From NCBI GenBank assembly GCA_026000945.1, contig BNZI01000005.1, positions 1 to 60,130 on the forward strand: DNA of 60,130 nt. Direction: 5' to 3'. Made by a program: the position numbers and the translations under genes. The notes under the pieces were generated by a model. It was not told the DNA's origin, did not search any database, and worked only from the letters and a program-made list of their open reading frames with translations. Every line of letters starts with the position of its first letter. Position 1 is the stretch's first letter. The stretch is from Clostridia bacterium. GTDB lineage: Bacteria; Bacillota; Clostridia; Lachnospirales; Lachnospiraceae. Shown here in pieces: positions 45,116 to 53,558 of the stretch.

Positions 45116-46798
45116 TTAGTGAAGATAGTTGTCAATGATATTCCATACATCAGGAGTTTCTAATCCTAATTTCCAGCAAGCAACTCCTGCTAATTGATGC
45201 TCTTGGATTAGTTTCATTTTTAAATCTAAGGATGTACCGTCTTCAATCCAAATTTTGCGATTAGAATTACCTTCCATATATTCTGTATAATACTGTCCGA
45301 TATTATCTAACCAATTCAAAGAAAGGTTCTTTTCTTGTATAAGTTGTTGAATTCGCTGTAAAGAAAGGCTTTCTGAAGAAAGTTTTCCATTTTCTTCTTT
45401 CCATATTCTAGCATAGAAAGGAATAGCAGTAATCACTTTTTCTTTTGGAACTTCTTTTAAGGTATCTACAATGCCATCGGATACAAAAGGTAAGGATGCA
45501 ACAGAACCTGGAGTAGGAGAAGAGGCATAATGTTCGTCATAAGCCATAATCATGATGTAGTCAGCAATAATTCCTTGTTCTTTACGATTATAAAATGCAC
45601 TGGAGGGACTGGGAACGTAATTGTCAATGGAAAGAACGAGACTGTGTTGACGGCAAGCAATAGATAATTCTCGTAAAAATTGTAAGTAAGCTGGTGCAGC
45701 ACGTTCATTTAAAGCTTCAATATCTACATTTAAGCCATCTAAATCACATCGGAGGGCTTCTTGAATTAAAGTATTCACTAAACGTTTCCGATTGGCTGTA
45801 GAAGTAAATAAATTCCACTCATCAATTTGATATTTGATATTTTCGATTAGCCCCCACACTTCTAAATTTAATGAATGGGCTTTTTGTACATATTCCGGTG
45901 TAGCTAAAGACTCTATATTCCCTTTTTCATCGGAAAGAAAAAACCAAGTGGGAGAAATCGTATTCAGTCCTTTGGTTTGCTTGAGAATATTTTCTAGATT
46001 GTCATTGGCTTTTTTCGTGGTTACCTGATGCCATCCCAATTTAATCGGATAAGGTTTTTGGATATTTTTATAATCTACTATTTTGCTAGAAGAAAAAATT
46101 TTGTCTTCTTTTTTTGTGAAATTTTGGTTAGGGATATAGCCGATAAAACCAGTTTCAGTTTGAATTAAAGACCAAGTCTGTGAAGAATCAATAATATATA
46201 CAGATTGGTTTTTGTTGATTTTTTCTATAGTAGCACTTTTAATCCCTTCTTTAACACGTAGTGCTGTCTTTTTTTTGACAGTGGCTTGTGCTAAGGGAAT
46301 GTCTTTAGGATAAACAACAATGCGGGCGGGCTTATCTTCATAAACCTGATAAAAAAAATCTGTATATTCTTGTATGAATATGGAAGAAAGGTATAAGTTT
46401 TCTTGGAAAGTCAAAAATTTGGGTTGCCCGGTTTGTGTTTCTTCTGTAATAGAAAATTCAAGAAGTTGATCAGGCAAAGCGTAAAGTAGTTTTTGTTCAA
46501 TTTCATCTAAAAAAAATCGTGAGTCAATATAGTGATTAATAAAAGAAATCGGGAAATAGTATTCATTTTTATTTTGTACAGCAAAGTCTGAGCTTTGTTC
46601 AAATTGATAGATTAAGGGAATTTGATTTTCCTTTAATTGAAATAATGTAGATTTGTCTGTCATCACTCGGCTGGGCATGAAACGCTGTATGCTGAAATAA
46701 AAAATGATGCCTATACAAACCAGTAGCATAGCGATAACTAAGACAGTTTTTGGTGTAAGTTTTTTAAAAATGTTTTGTTTTTTATTTATTGTTTTCAT
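45116..46798 (-). CDS. GH18-family glycoside hydrolase with SH3-like domain
   Basis: 560 residues. An N-terminal membrane anchor (about 18-36), a copper-amine-oxidase-like or protease-inhibitor-like region (about 60-165), an SH3-like domain (about 178-228) and a C-terminal GH18 barrel (about 250-558) are seen. The catalytic motif is DLDGLNVDIEAL with the acid E361. Relatives such as YaaH/SleL hydrolyse spore cortex muramic-lactam glycans and YdhD-type proteins act on the wall, so a role in spore germination or wall turnover is likely (inference). It converges on the MerR-like gene with a 15-base gap. Confidence 0.88.
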   Translation of the reverse strand: MKTINKKQNIFKKLTPKTVLVIAMLLVCIGIIFYFSIQRFMPSRVMTDKSTLFQLKENQIPLIYQFEQSSDFAVQNKNEYYFPISFINHYIDSRFFLDEIEQKLLYALPDQLLEFSITEETQTGQPKFLTFQENLYLSSIFIQEYTDFFYQVYEDKPARIVVYPKDIPLAQATVKKKTALRVKEGIKSATIEKINKNQSVYIIDSSQTWSLIQTETGFIGYIPNQNFTKKEDKIFSSSKIVDYKNIQKPYPIKLGWHQVTTKKANDNLENILKQTKGLNTISPTWFFLSDEKGNIESLATPEYVQKAHSLNLEVWGLIENIKYQIDEWNLFTSTANRKRLVNTLIQEALRCDLDGLNVDIEALNERAAPAYLQFLRELSIACRQHSLVLSIDNYVPSPSSAFYNRKEQGIIADYIMIMAYDEHYASSPTPGSVASLPFVSDGIVDTLKEVPKEKVITAIPFYARIWKEENGKLSSESLSLQRIQQLIQEKNLSLNWLDNIGQYYTEYMEGNSNRKIWIEDGTSLDLKMKLIQEHQLAGVACWKLGLETPDVWNIIDNYLH

Positions 46799-47178
46799 CC
46801 ATCATCCTTATATTTCTAAAATTTGTCCTAATTATGGTTTTGAGTAGTAAAGCAAAGGCTTTTATCTTCAAAGTTAAATGGTTGCAACTGCATTATAACA
46901 AAGGATGACTTTTTTTTCTAGGGGTAGGATCTTTTTTTCTAAAAATTTTATGTCCATTAGTAAAGATTTTATATCCATTGATAAAACTTGATGAAATACT
47001 ATTTATTTGGGTAAAAGTTACTATTGATAACCATGATTGCTATGCAATCATGGTTATGCTGATTTGAATGCGCAAAGCGCATAAGTTTCTAAATCAAATC
47101 ATGTAAATCAATGATATGATCAATGCTTTGAAGATCATATCATGATTGCTATGCAATCATGGTCGTATTGATTTTTTA
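46799..47178. other. 380-base gap between the GH18 gene and a small gene
   Basis: The left part should hold the GH18 promoter on the minus strand. The right part (47031-47162) is a copy of hairpin repeat family 1. Confidence 0.5.
47031..47162 (-). repeat. dispersed hairpin repeat family 1, copy 7
   Basis: CCATGATTGCTATGCAATCATGG, then GATTTGAATGCGCAAAGCGCAT...AAATCAAATC, then GATATGATC...GATCATATC and again CATGATTGCTATGCAATCATGG. The modules run in minus-strand order relative to copy 1, with GATATGATC replacing GATATAATAAGC by compensating changes in both arms. Confidence 0.8.
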
Positions 47179-47415
47179 CTACATTTCTTGTGCATATCTT
47201 GATTTCACCTGATGAAAATGAATTTCGATCACTTTACCAGAATCATCTCCAATAAAGTCACTCATATATTCACCATCTTCTTTTAAGGTGCAGATTTTGG
47301 CGATTTTTTTCAAATGGATTTCTTCTCCATTAATTTTAAATTTTACTCCATGTTTTTTATAGGATTTGAAATTACGTATAAATTTCTCCATTTCATCGGA
47401 TTGTTTTTTATTCAT
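47179..47415 (-). CDS. hypothetical small protein, 78 residues
   Basis: Start chosen at the ATG at 47415, behind a strong AAGGAGG. Charged soluble protein (MNKKQSDEMEKFIRNFKSYKK...) with a beta-rich middle (VKFKINGEEIHLKKIAKICTL) and acidic-aromatic stretch (EYMSDFIGDDSGKVIEIHFHQV). I do not recognise a family. No signal or membrane segment. It stands alone, next to a hairpin repeat. Confidence 0.75.
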   Translation of the reverse strand: MNKKQSDEMEKFIRNFKSYKKHGVKFKINGEEIHLKKIAKICTLKEDGEYMSDFIGDDSGKVIEIHFHQVKSRYAQEM

Positions 47416-48402
47416 GCAAAACCTCCTTGACATACAAAGTACATAAAAGCTTATCCTTTGATATATTTGTAAGTAGTGATATTTTCTGAAAAATCAGAGA
47501 ATAGAATTGGTCAGCTTTTCAAGTATTTCTTTGGGCTGTTTTGGATACGCTAAAAGATATATAAGAAAAGAAGAAAGGGGAAAAATGGATGAAATAAATA
47601 AAGAGAAAACATCAAATAAAGGTAAAATATAATACAAAGGAAGATAGATTGAAATGATATCTAATCAGTCCTGAAAAGATAAAGAAAAATATAAATGAAA
47701 AATAAGGGAATAATGATGGGAAATATACAAGAATCTTTTTACATGTTATAATGCTGACCTAGCGAGTCACCTCCAATCAAAATTCTATTCTCTAATTTGT
47801 TATTTTAAGTCAGGCAAACAAAATATTCAAGAGAAAAAAAGTAACATTTTGAACCCTAAATTGACTAATCTCTTGTGACGTGTTAAAAATGATAGTGTTT
47901 AGCGATAATAAAAGGCAAGCTTACCGCCTGTAATGAATACAAACATTGTTTAATTGCAATAATGCTGAAATGACGGAAATCCGAGAAAAATAAGGTATTT
48001 TAAAGGATACATACAGAATATTTCCGGTTAAGCTGTAATTTAAGCGAAAAATTTCTGAAATTAGAGGCAAGTCTGTTATTTGACTGATTCAAGGTAGATT
48101 CTAAAATGGATGTAGTTTTTTGATCAATTGAGTTTGCATGGAGGTAAACTTGTTGCTGAGTTGACAGATAGTGAGCATTTTATTCTAATTTAAAAGGAAA
48201 AATTAAGATTTTGACTAAAAGAAAATTTATTTTTGAATAAAATCAAACGTAAGCTAAAAATGAATGATAGAAAATTGCTGAACATCTTTTTTGTGATTTG
48301 CTGTTTTAGAAAACAAATACAGATTGTTGTTTCTTGAAAAGTAAAGCGGAGGTTTTAGCTTTGCCTTTGATAAAAGTTTTGAAGAATAGGAAGTGATCCT
48401 AA
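47416..48402. other. 987-base gap upstream of mecA
   Basis: I find no coding frame with a ribosome binding site. It contains a 20-base segment AGAGAATAGAATTGGTCAGC (47496-47515) whose complement recurs at 47753-47793, interrupted by about 20 bases, and a TATAAT box at about 47747. A small RNA is possible but unsupported. Confidence 0.5.
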
Positions 48403-49137
48403 ATGAGATTAGAGCGGTTAAGCGAAAGTCAAATCCGTTGTACCTTATCGAAAATTGATTTACATTCCAGAAAAATGGATCTGCATGAGCTGACCTATGG
48501 AAGTGAAAATGCGCGTAATTTATTTTGCGAAATGATACAGCAGGCTTCAATAGAATTGGATTTTCATGTGGAAGATATTCCTTTGATGGTAGAAGCTATT
48601 CCGATCAGTAATGAAGGAGTAATTTTATTGATTACTAAAATAGAAGATCCAGAGGAATTAGACACACGCTTTTCGAAATTCACTCCTACACAAGAGGAAA
48701 ACCATATAGAGGGAAATGATTATGTCAGTTTCACAAAAGAAATAAAAAGAGAGTCTGAGGTTTCAGAAGAGGACTATTGGCCAGTGTATAATAAACAAAG
48801 TACAACCAGTACAAATAATACGGAACATTTAGATATGAATACAAATTTATCCTGCGTATTCCTTTTTCCTAATTTGGATACGGTGAGTAAAGTTGCGGAA
48901 GCAGTAAAAGATGTGTATCAGGGCGAAAACACGTTATATAAAAGTGATGGCGAAACAGGATATTATTTGTTGCTAAATAAATCGTTTCACACTTCGATTG
49001 AATTTAATCGTGTATGCAATATTGTGTCCGAATACGGTCAAAAATTAAAAAGTTCTTTGGCACATTTAGCTTATTTTGAAGAACATTATATTATTTTAAT
49101 AAGAGAATCAGCATTACAAATATTAGCAAATTTATAA
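48403..49137 (+). CDS. mecA: adaptor protein MecA
   Basis: 244 residues. The N-terminal domain (MRLERLSESQIRCTLSKIDLHSRKMDLHELTYGSENARNLFCEMIQQA) recognises substrates, and the C-terminal domain (about 140-240; LSCVFLFPNLDTVSKVAEAVKDVYQGENTLYKSDGETGYYLLL) binds ClpC. A Glu/Ser-rich linker lies between. MecA feeds targets such as ComK to ClpCP in Bacillus; the target here is not known since no ComK is visible. It belongs to the same theme as comM, dprA, comEA and comEC in this window. Confidence 0.92.
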   Translation: MRLERLSESQIRCTLSKIDLHSRKMDLHELTYGSENARNLFCEMIQQASIELDFHVEDIPLMVEAIPISNEGVILLITKIEDPEELDTRFSKFTPTQEENHIEGNDYVSFTKEIKRESEVSEEDYWPVYNKQSTTSTNNTEHLDMNTNLSCVFLFPNLDTVSKVAEAVKDVYQGENTLYKSDGETGYYLLLNKSFHTSIEFNRVCNIVSEYGQKLKSSLAHLAYFEEHYIILIRESALQILANL

Positions 49138-49469
49138 ATAATAATGAAAAAATTTTTCATTAACAATAATTTTTGAGAACGAACTTGACTTGTATACAGT
49201 ATACTGATATACTAAATTTTAAGAATGGATAATTTATCAAACAAGCTGTAAGAGCTCTTGCTTTAGCTATGCAGAAGTTTAGGCAAGACTACTGAATAAT
49301 GTAAAAAAGCATATGAAGTGGCTTATTGACACACTGGCTGCTTTTATGATCTTAAGGGAGAAGTCGCCATCACTTTCAAATGATAAATAAGCGATATGAA
49401 GTGGGGGAAGTATGCCTTAGTCACGATATAAGTAGATAAGAGTGATTGGCAGGTGGTAAAGGAGGATAT
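49138..49469. other. 332-base promoter and leader region of pflB
   Basis: It holds the pflB promoter (49185-49213), then a leader of about 250 bases. Imperfect pairs such as CATATGAAGTGGC (49303) with GCCATCACTTTCAAATG (49366) suggest structure. TAAGCGATATGAAGTG at 49388-49403 is identical to 4120-4135 upstream of the tRNA gene. I see no Rex site of the TTGTTAA-N-TTAACAA kind, only a half-site-like ATTAACAAT at 49160. Confidence 0.5.
49185..49213 (+). promoter_or_regulatory. promoter of pflB with operator-like palindrome in the spacer
   Basis: TTGACT (49185-49190), a 17-base spacer and TATACT (49208-49213). The spacer contains GTATACAGTATAC (49192-49204), a perfect palindrome about the central A, well placed for a repressor. 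Confidence 0.65.
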
Positions 49470-51509
49470 ATGAGACAAGAATGGGCTGAATTCCTGAGTG
49501 GACATTGGGAAAAAGAAGTAAATGTTCGTGAATTTATCCAAAAAAATTATCAACCTTATGATGGAAATGCATCTTTTTTAGCTGAATCCACAAAAAACAC
49601 AAAAGAACTTTGGGAACAAGTTTCGCAATTGAACAAAGAAGAAAGAGAAGCTGGTGGAGTTTTGGATATGGATACAAAAGTAATTTCTACGATTGTATCT
49701 CATGAAGCTGCTTATTTAGATAAAGAAAAAGAAACGATAGTCGGTTTTCAGACAGATAAGCCATTTAAACGTTCTTTACAGCCATACGGCGGTATTCGTA
49801 TGGCAATGAAAGCTTGTCAAGATAATGGTTATCAAGTGGATGATGAAGTTGTAGATTTTTTTGAAAAACACAGAAAAACACATAATGCAGGTGTGTTTGA
49901 TGCCTATAATGAAGAAATGAGAGCTTGCCGTTCTAGTCATATTATTACAGGTTTGCCTGATGCTTATGGTAGAGGACGAATTATTGGAGATTATCGACGT
50001 GTGGCACTCTATGGTGTGGATTATTTGATTGAAGATAAAAAACAACAAAAAAATTCTACCTCTGAAGTAATGAGTGAAGAAACGATTCGTGAAAGAGAAG
50101 AATTATCTGAACAGATTCGTGCATTACAAGATTTAAAGGTTTTAGGTAAAATATATGGCTATGACTTGTCTGTGCCAGCTAAAGATGTAAAAGAAGCTAT
50201 TCAGTGGTTATATTTTGCTTATTTGGCGGCTGTAAAAGAGCAAAATGGAGCTGCGATGTCTTTAGGTCGTACATCCACATTTTTGGATATTTATTCTGAA
50301 AGAGATTTAAAAAACGGTACTTATACAGAGGAACAAATCCAAGAGTTTGTTGACCACTTTATTATGAAATTGCGATTGATTAAATTTGCCCGTACTCCTG
50401 AATATAACTCTTTATTTTCTGGAGATCCCACTTGGGTAACTGAATCTATAGGCGGTGTCGGTATTGACGGTCGTCATTTGGTTACAAAAATGTCTTTTCG
50501 TTATTTACATACATTGTATAATTTAGGTACATCTCCTGAACCAAATTTAACGATTTTGTGGTCTACGCGTTTGCCGATGGATTTCAAACGATTTTGTGCA
50601 AAAACTTCTATTGATACTTCATCTGTTCAGTACGAAAATGATGATTTGATGAGAGTAACACATGGAGATGATTATGCTATTGCTTGCTGTGTGTCTTCTA
50701 TGAGATTAGGTAAAGAAATGCAATTTTTTGGAGCCAGAGCAAACTTAGCAAAATGTCTTCTTTACGCAATTAACGGCGGTGTGGATGAAATTAGTAAAAA
50801 GCAAATTGGTCCTAGGTATCGCCCAATTACTACAGAGTATTTAGATTATGACGAAGTTATACAACGTTATGAAGATATGATGCAGTGGTTAGCAAAAGTT
50901 TATGTCAATACCTTAAATATTATCCATTATATGCATGATAAATATAGTTATGAGCGTTTACAAATGGCTTTGCATGACAAAGAAGTTACACGCTGGTTTG
51001 CAACTGGAATAGCAGGTTTATCTGTGGTAGCGGATTCATTATCAGCGATTAAATATGCTAAAGTTAAGACAATTAGAGATGAAAATGGTCTAGTTATAGA
51101 TTATGAAACAGAGGGAGAATTCCCCACATATGGAAATAATGATGATCGTGTGGATCAATTAGCTTCAGATCTAGTAAGCAAATTTATGCAGTATGTAAAA
51201 AGTAATCCAACTTACCGTAAAGGAGTTCCGACTACTTCGATTTTGACTATTACTTCCAATGTGGTTTATGGTAAAGCCACAGGATCCACACCAGATGGTA
51301 GAAAAGCCGGAGAAGCCTTTGCGCCAGGGGCAAACCCTATGCATGGGAGGGATAAAAAGGGAGCGATTTCTAGTTTGGGTTCAGTGGCAAAATTACCTTT
51401 CAAAGATGCACAGGATGGAATTTCTAATACTTTTTCTATTATTCCAGGAGCATTGGGTAAAGATGATCAAGTGTTTGTGGGTGATTTAGAAGTTGATCTT
51501 TCCCTCTAA
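49470..51509 (+). CDS. pflB: pyruvate formate-lyase catalytic part, lacking the glycyl-radical domain
   Basis: 679 residues from the ATG behind AAAGGAGG. The PFL barrel is full: pyruvate-site Arg in [22 protein letters not shown], the catalytic pair C406-C407 in [15 protein letters not shown], and the end [29 protein letters not shown]. At this point ordinary PFL runs on for about 80 residues that carry the radical glycine; here a stop codon follows. Those residues are encoded 490 bases downstream as a separate gene. The enzyme cleaves pyruvate with CoA to acetyl-CoA and formate. It can work only if the small subunit supplies the radical in trans. Confidence 0.93.
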   Translation: MRQEWAEFLSGHWEKEVNVREFIQKNYQPYDGNASFLAESTKNTKELWEQVSQLNKEEREAGGVLDMDTKVISTIVSHEAAYLDKEKETIVGFQTDKPFKRSLQPYGGIRMAMKACQDNGYQVDDEVVDFFEKHRKTHNAGVFDAYNEEMRACRSSHIITGLPDAYGRGRIIGDYRRVALYGVDYLIEDKKQQKNSTSEVMSEETIREREELSEQIRALQDLKVLGKIYGYDLSVPAKDVKEAIQWLYFAYLAAVKEQNGAAMSLGRTSTFLDIYSERDLKNGTYTEEQIQEFVDHFIMKLRLIKFARTPEYNSLFSGDPTWVTESIGGVGIDGRHLVTKMSFRYLHTLYNLGTSPEPNLTILWSTRLPMDFKRFCAKTSIDTSSVQYENDDLMRVTHGDDYAIACCVSSMRLGKEMQFFGARANLAKCLLYAINGGVDEISKKQIGPRYRPITTEYLDYDEVIQRYEDMMQWLAKVYVNTLNIIHYMHDKYSYERLQMALHDKEVTRWFATGIAGLSVVADSLSAIKYAKVKTIRDENGLVIDYETEGEFPTYGNNDDRVDQLASDLVSKFMQYVKSNPTYRKGVPTTSILTITSNVVYGKATGSTPDGRKAGEAFAPGANPMHGRDKKGAISSLGSVAKLPFKDAQDGISNTFSIIPGALGKDDQVFVGDLEVDLSL

Positions 51510-51526
51510 TTTGGAAAGGATGAATG

Positions 51527-51709
51527 ATGGATAATCAAAAACAAGTAGATGATTTGGTCCAATGGTTGGATGAATCAGTTCAAAAAGGTGTCGGGCATGT
51601 TAGCGTCGAAACAGAAGAAGGTAATTCTCTGGAAAAACAAGTACAGACTATGGGAAGTTTGGATTGTGCAAAAGGAAATTTAGCATGTAAAATTCCTAAC
51701 TTAACCTAA
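51527..51709 (+). CDS. small PFL-associated protein with two cysteines
   Basis: 60 residues (61 if the ATG three bases earlier is used), with AAAGG ahead. Its first 28 residues (MDNQKQVDDLVQWLDESVQKGVGHVSV) resemble the start of the glycyl-radical subunit ([27 protein letters not shown]), sharing KQVD.LV..LD..V..G..H..V. The second half diverges (QTMGSLDCAKGNLACKIPNLT), has a C-x6-C pair and lacks the RVSGYAV radical motif. It starts 17 bases after pflB. It may be a distinct accessory protein made by partial duplication, or a relic; the clean frame and ribosome binding site favour expression. Confidence 0.7.
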   Translation: MDNQKQVDDLVQWLDESVQKGVGHVSVETEEGNSLEKQVQTMGSLDCAKGNLACKIPNLT

Positions 51710-52001
51710 GTTGCAAAGAAGTCACCGGAGATCTAAGATGTCGGGATGAATGGGCGTGAAATCGTGGGGCACACGGGGTTTTAACTCCTTGATACTGCAT
51801 TGCTTGTCTTACCTATCCCTGCGTCTTTATAGACGCAAAGGAGTACATCATGTAAAGGACTTAAAATCCATCGTATTAGAACTTGCTCAATATCTCTGAA
51901 TGAGGAGGTGTTGAACAGACTTTTAGAAAAAAAGCTACTTATTGTCAATTTTTGAAGTGATAGATCTTAAGTAAGAAGTGAAGATGAAGAAAGGAATGGA
52001 T
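51710..52001. other. 292-base gap in the pfl locus
   Basis: It contains the two-hairpin module at 51765-51850 listed separately. The rest shows no coding frame and no strong terminator, so transcription may continue. Confidence 0.5.
51765..51850 (+). mobile_element. two-hairpin remnant, possibly the right end of an IS200/IS605-type element (copy 2)
   Basis: CACGGGG...CTCCTTG (51772-51791), then ATACTGC, then TGCGTCTTTATAGACGCA (51820-51837) and AAGGAGTA. Same module order as 26605-26680. Confidence 0.4.
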
Positions 52002-52241
52002 ATGAATACAAATAAACAAGTGGATAGTTTGGTAGATATGCTTGATGGTTATGTAGAACAAGGTGGCCATCATTTAAATGTCAACGTATTTAATCGGGAT
52101 ACTTTATTGGATGCACAGGCACATCCGGAGCAATATCCACAACTAACGGTTAGAGTATCCGGTTATGCAGTAAACTTTATTAAATTAACAAAAGAACAAC
52201 AAGATGAAGTGATTTCCCGTACATTTCATCAAAAAATGTAA
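52002..52241 (+). CDS. stand-alone glycyl-radical domain of pyruvate formate-lyase
   Basis: 79 residues from the ATG at 52002, which follows AAAGGA; a GTG and two ATG codons up to 24 bases earlier are alternatives. The whole protein matches the C-terminal PFL domain: [20 protein letters not shown], the radical site RVSGYAVNF with glycine at 54, and the end [11 protein letters not shown]. With the 679 residues of the catalytic part it sums to 758, the length of a one-piece PFL. It resembles GrcA/YfiD, which repairs oxygen-cleaved PFL, but here no one-piece copy is in the window, so it may be an obligate subunit. Confidence 0.92.
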   Translation: MNTNKQVDSLVDMLDGYVEQGGHHLNVNVFNRDTLLDAQAHPEQYPQLTVRVSGYAVNFIKLTKEQQDEVISRTFHQKM

Positions 52242-52250
52242 AGAATAAAA

Positions 52251-52497
52251 CTTGTTATCCTTGCGGATAGGTATTACCCATCCAGCAAAACTTGCTCTTA
52301 TTGCGGCTACAAAACAATGAGTTGATTTTATTGGTACGTGAGTGGACCTGTAACGATTGCGGAGCAACCTACGACAGAGATGTGCAACAAATTTGAGAAA
52401 TTACGTCGTGAGCTACATGATGTAGTGGATCCTATCACCTCGATGAAGCAGGAACTTAGTCATCACTGCTGCACAGATTTAAATATTTGTGTGTAGA
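52251..52497 (+). pseudogene. decayed 3' end of an IS200/IS605 tnpB
   Basis: In shifting frames one reads LADRYYPSSKTCSYCGYK, then LLVREWTCNDCGATYDRDV, then ATNLRNYVVSYMM and DEAGT-stop-SSLLHRFKYLCV. This is the TnpB C-terminal zinc finger (two CxxC pairs) and the RuvC DRD motif, broken by at least two frameshifts and a stop codon. It lies directly between the glycyl-radical gene and pflA. The N-terminal part of tnpB is absent. Confidence 0.85.
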
Positions 52498-52536
52498 TAT
52501 GTGTAGATATGAGTAGGTTTGAGATAACGGGAGAAA

Positions 52537-53310
52537 ATGCTAGTGGATGCTTATCTGCACTCTATAGAAAGTTTTGGGACAGTCGATGGTCCAGGTGTCC
52601 GGTTTGTCGTTTTTTTGCAAGGCTGTCCTTTACGTTGTCAATATTGTCATAATCCAGATACTTGGAAAATAGAAACGGGTAAAAGAGTTTCTGCACAAGA
52701 AATTTTAGATCAATATGAAAAACAGAAAATGTATTATCGTAATGGGGGTATTACGGTTACTGGTGGGGAACCGTTATTACAAATAGATTTTTTGCTTGAG
52801 TTATTCCAGAAAGCAAAAAAGAAAAATATTCATACGTGCATTGATACCTCAGGGATTACTTATCGAGATGAAGATACTGTATATTGCCAAAAATTAGATT
52901 TACTATTATCGGAAACAGATTTGATTTTGTTAGATATTAAGCATGTTGATGATGCACAGCATAAAGTGATTACAGGTCAAGGTAATCAACAAATTTTGAA
53001 ATTTTTGAATTATCTGAATCAAAAAGAAAAGTTGGTATGGATACGTCATGTGGTAGTCCCTGACTTGACACAAGATGAGCAAGCTTTATATCAAATGGGG
53101 CTTTTTCTTGCTCCATTTGATTGTATAAAGGCATTAGATATTTTACCTTATCATAGTATGGGGAAAATAAAATATCAACAGATGGGTTTAGTTTATCCTT
53201 TGGAAAATACATCAGATGTGAGTATAGAAGAGGCAATAGAAGCAAAAAAAATTATTTTACAAGGAATAAAAGATGGACGAAAAGCTCAGTCTTTACTAAG
53301 TACACCGTAA
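52537..53310 (+). CDS. pflA: pyruvate formate-lyase activating enzyme (radical SAM)
   Basis: 257 residues. The radical-SAM cluster motif is CPLRCQYCHN (CxxxCxxC), with GGEPLLQ (SAM binding) and the family start LHSIESFGTVDGPGVRFVVFLQGC. It uses a 4Fe-4S cluster and SAM to form the glycyl radical on PFL; in this locus its substrate would be the separate 79-residue protein. Ribosome binding site GGGAGAAA. Stop is followed by mobile-element debris before a ferredoxin gene. Confidence 0.96.
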   Translation: MLVDAYLHSIESFGTVDGPGVRFVVFLQGCPLRCQYCHNPDTWKIETGKRVSAQEILDQYEKQKMYYRNGGITVTGGEPLLQIDFLLELFQKAKKKNIHTCIDTSGITYRDEDTVYCQKLDLLLSETDLILLDIKHVDDAQHKVITGQGNQQILKFLNYLNQKEKLVWIRHVVVPDLTQDEQALYQMGLFLAPFDCIKALDILPYHSMGKIKYQQMGLVYPLENTSDVSIEEAIEAKKIILQGIKDGRKAQSLLSTP

Positions 53311-53389
53311 AGCTCTTGGAAAATATCAAGCAAGGGAAGAAGATGAAGAAAAATTCAAAACACCTCTTTCCTGATCAAGCGAAGCGATG

Positions 53390-53520
53390 TATAATATTTA
53401 TCTACCGCAAGACAGACGGGAAGTTACGCTTGGGGAGTTCTGGATAAGATGATTGTTTTTTTATCTCAATGGACGCTGAACCAAGAATCCCTCGCTTTAG
53501 ATGTGGGGAGTTGTCAAATT
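53390..53520 (+). mobile_element. IS200/IS605-like 3' end remnant
   Basis: A frame reads IYLPQDRREVTLGEFWIR, similar to TnpB C-terminal tails, followed by an imperfect hairpin AATCCCTCGC-TTTAG-ATGTGGGGAG and GTTGTCAA, the usual look of an IS200/IS605 right end. It fills the pflA-ferredoxin gap. Confidence 0.5.
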
Positions 53521-53558
53521 GGAAACAATCAACGAATAGTGATAAGGAGGAATTTTTT

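Noticed and set aside
49138..49469. A Rex operator upstream of pflB
   Set aside because: Only a half-site-like ATTAACAAT is present; no palindromic TTGTTAA-N-TTAACAA was found.
51527..51709. Treating the 60-residue frame as simply the broken end of pflB
   Set aside because: It restarts with its own ATG and ribosome binding site and has a distinct C-terminus with a Cys pair, so I list it as a gene with reduced confidence.
52185..52367. A leftward frame across the tnpB relic
   Set aside because: The rightward reading has clear TnpB motifs; the leftward frame has none and no ribosome binding site.
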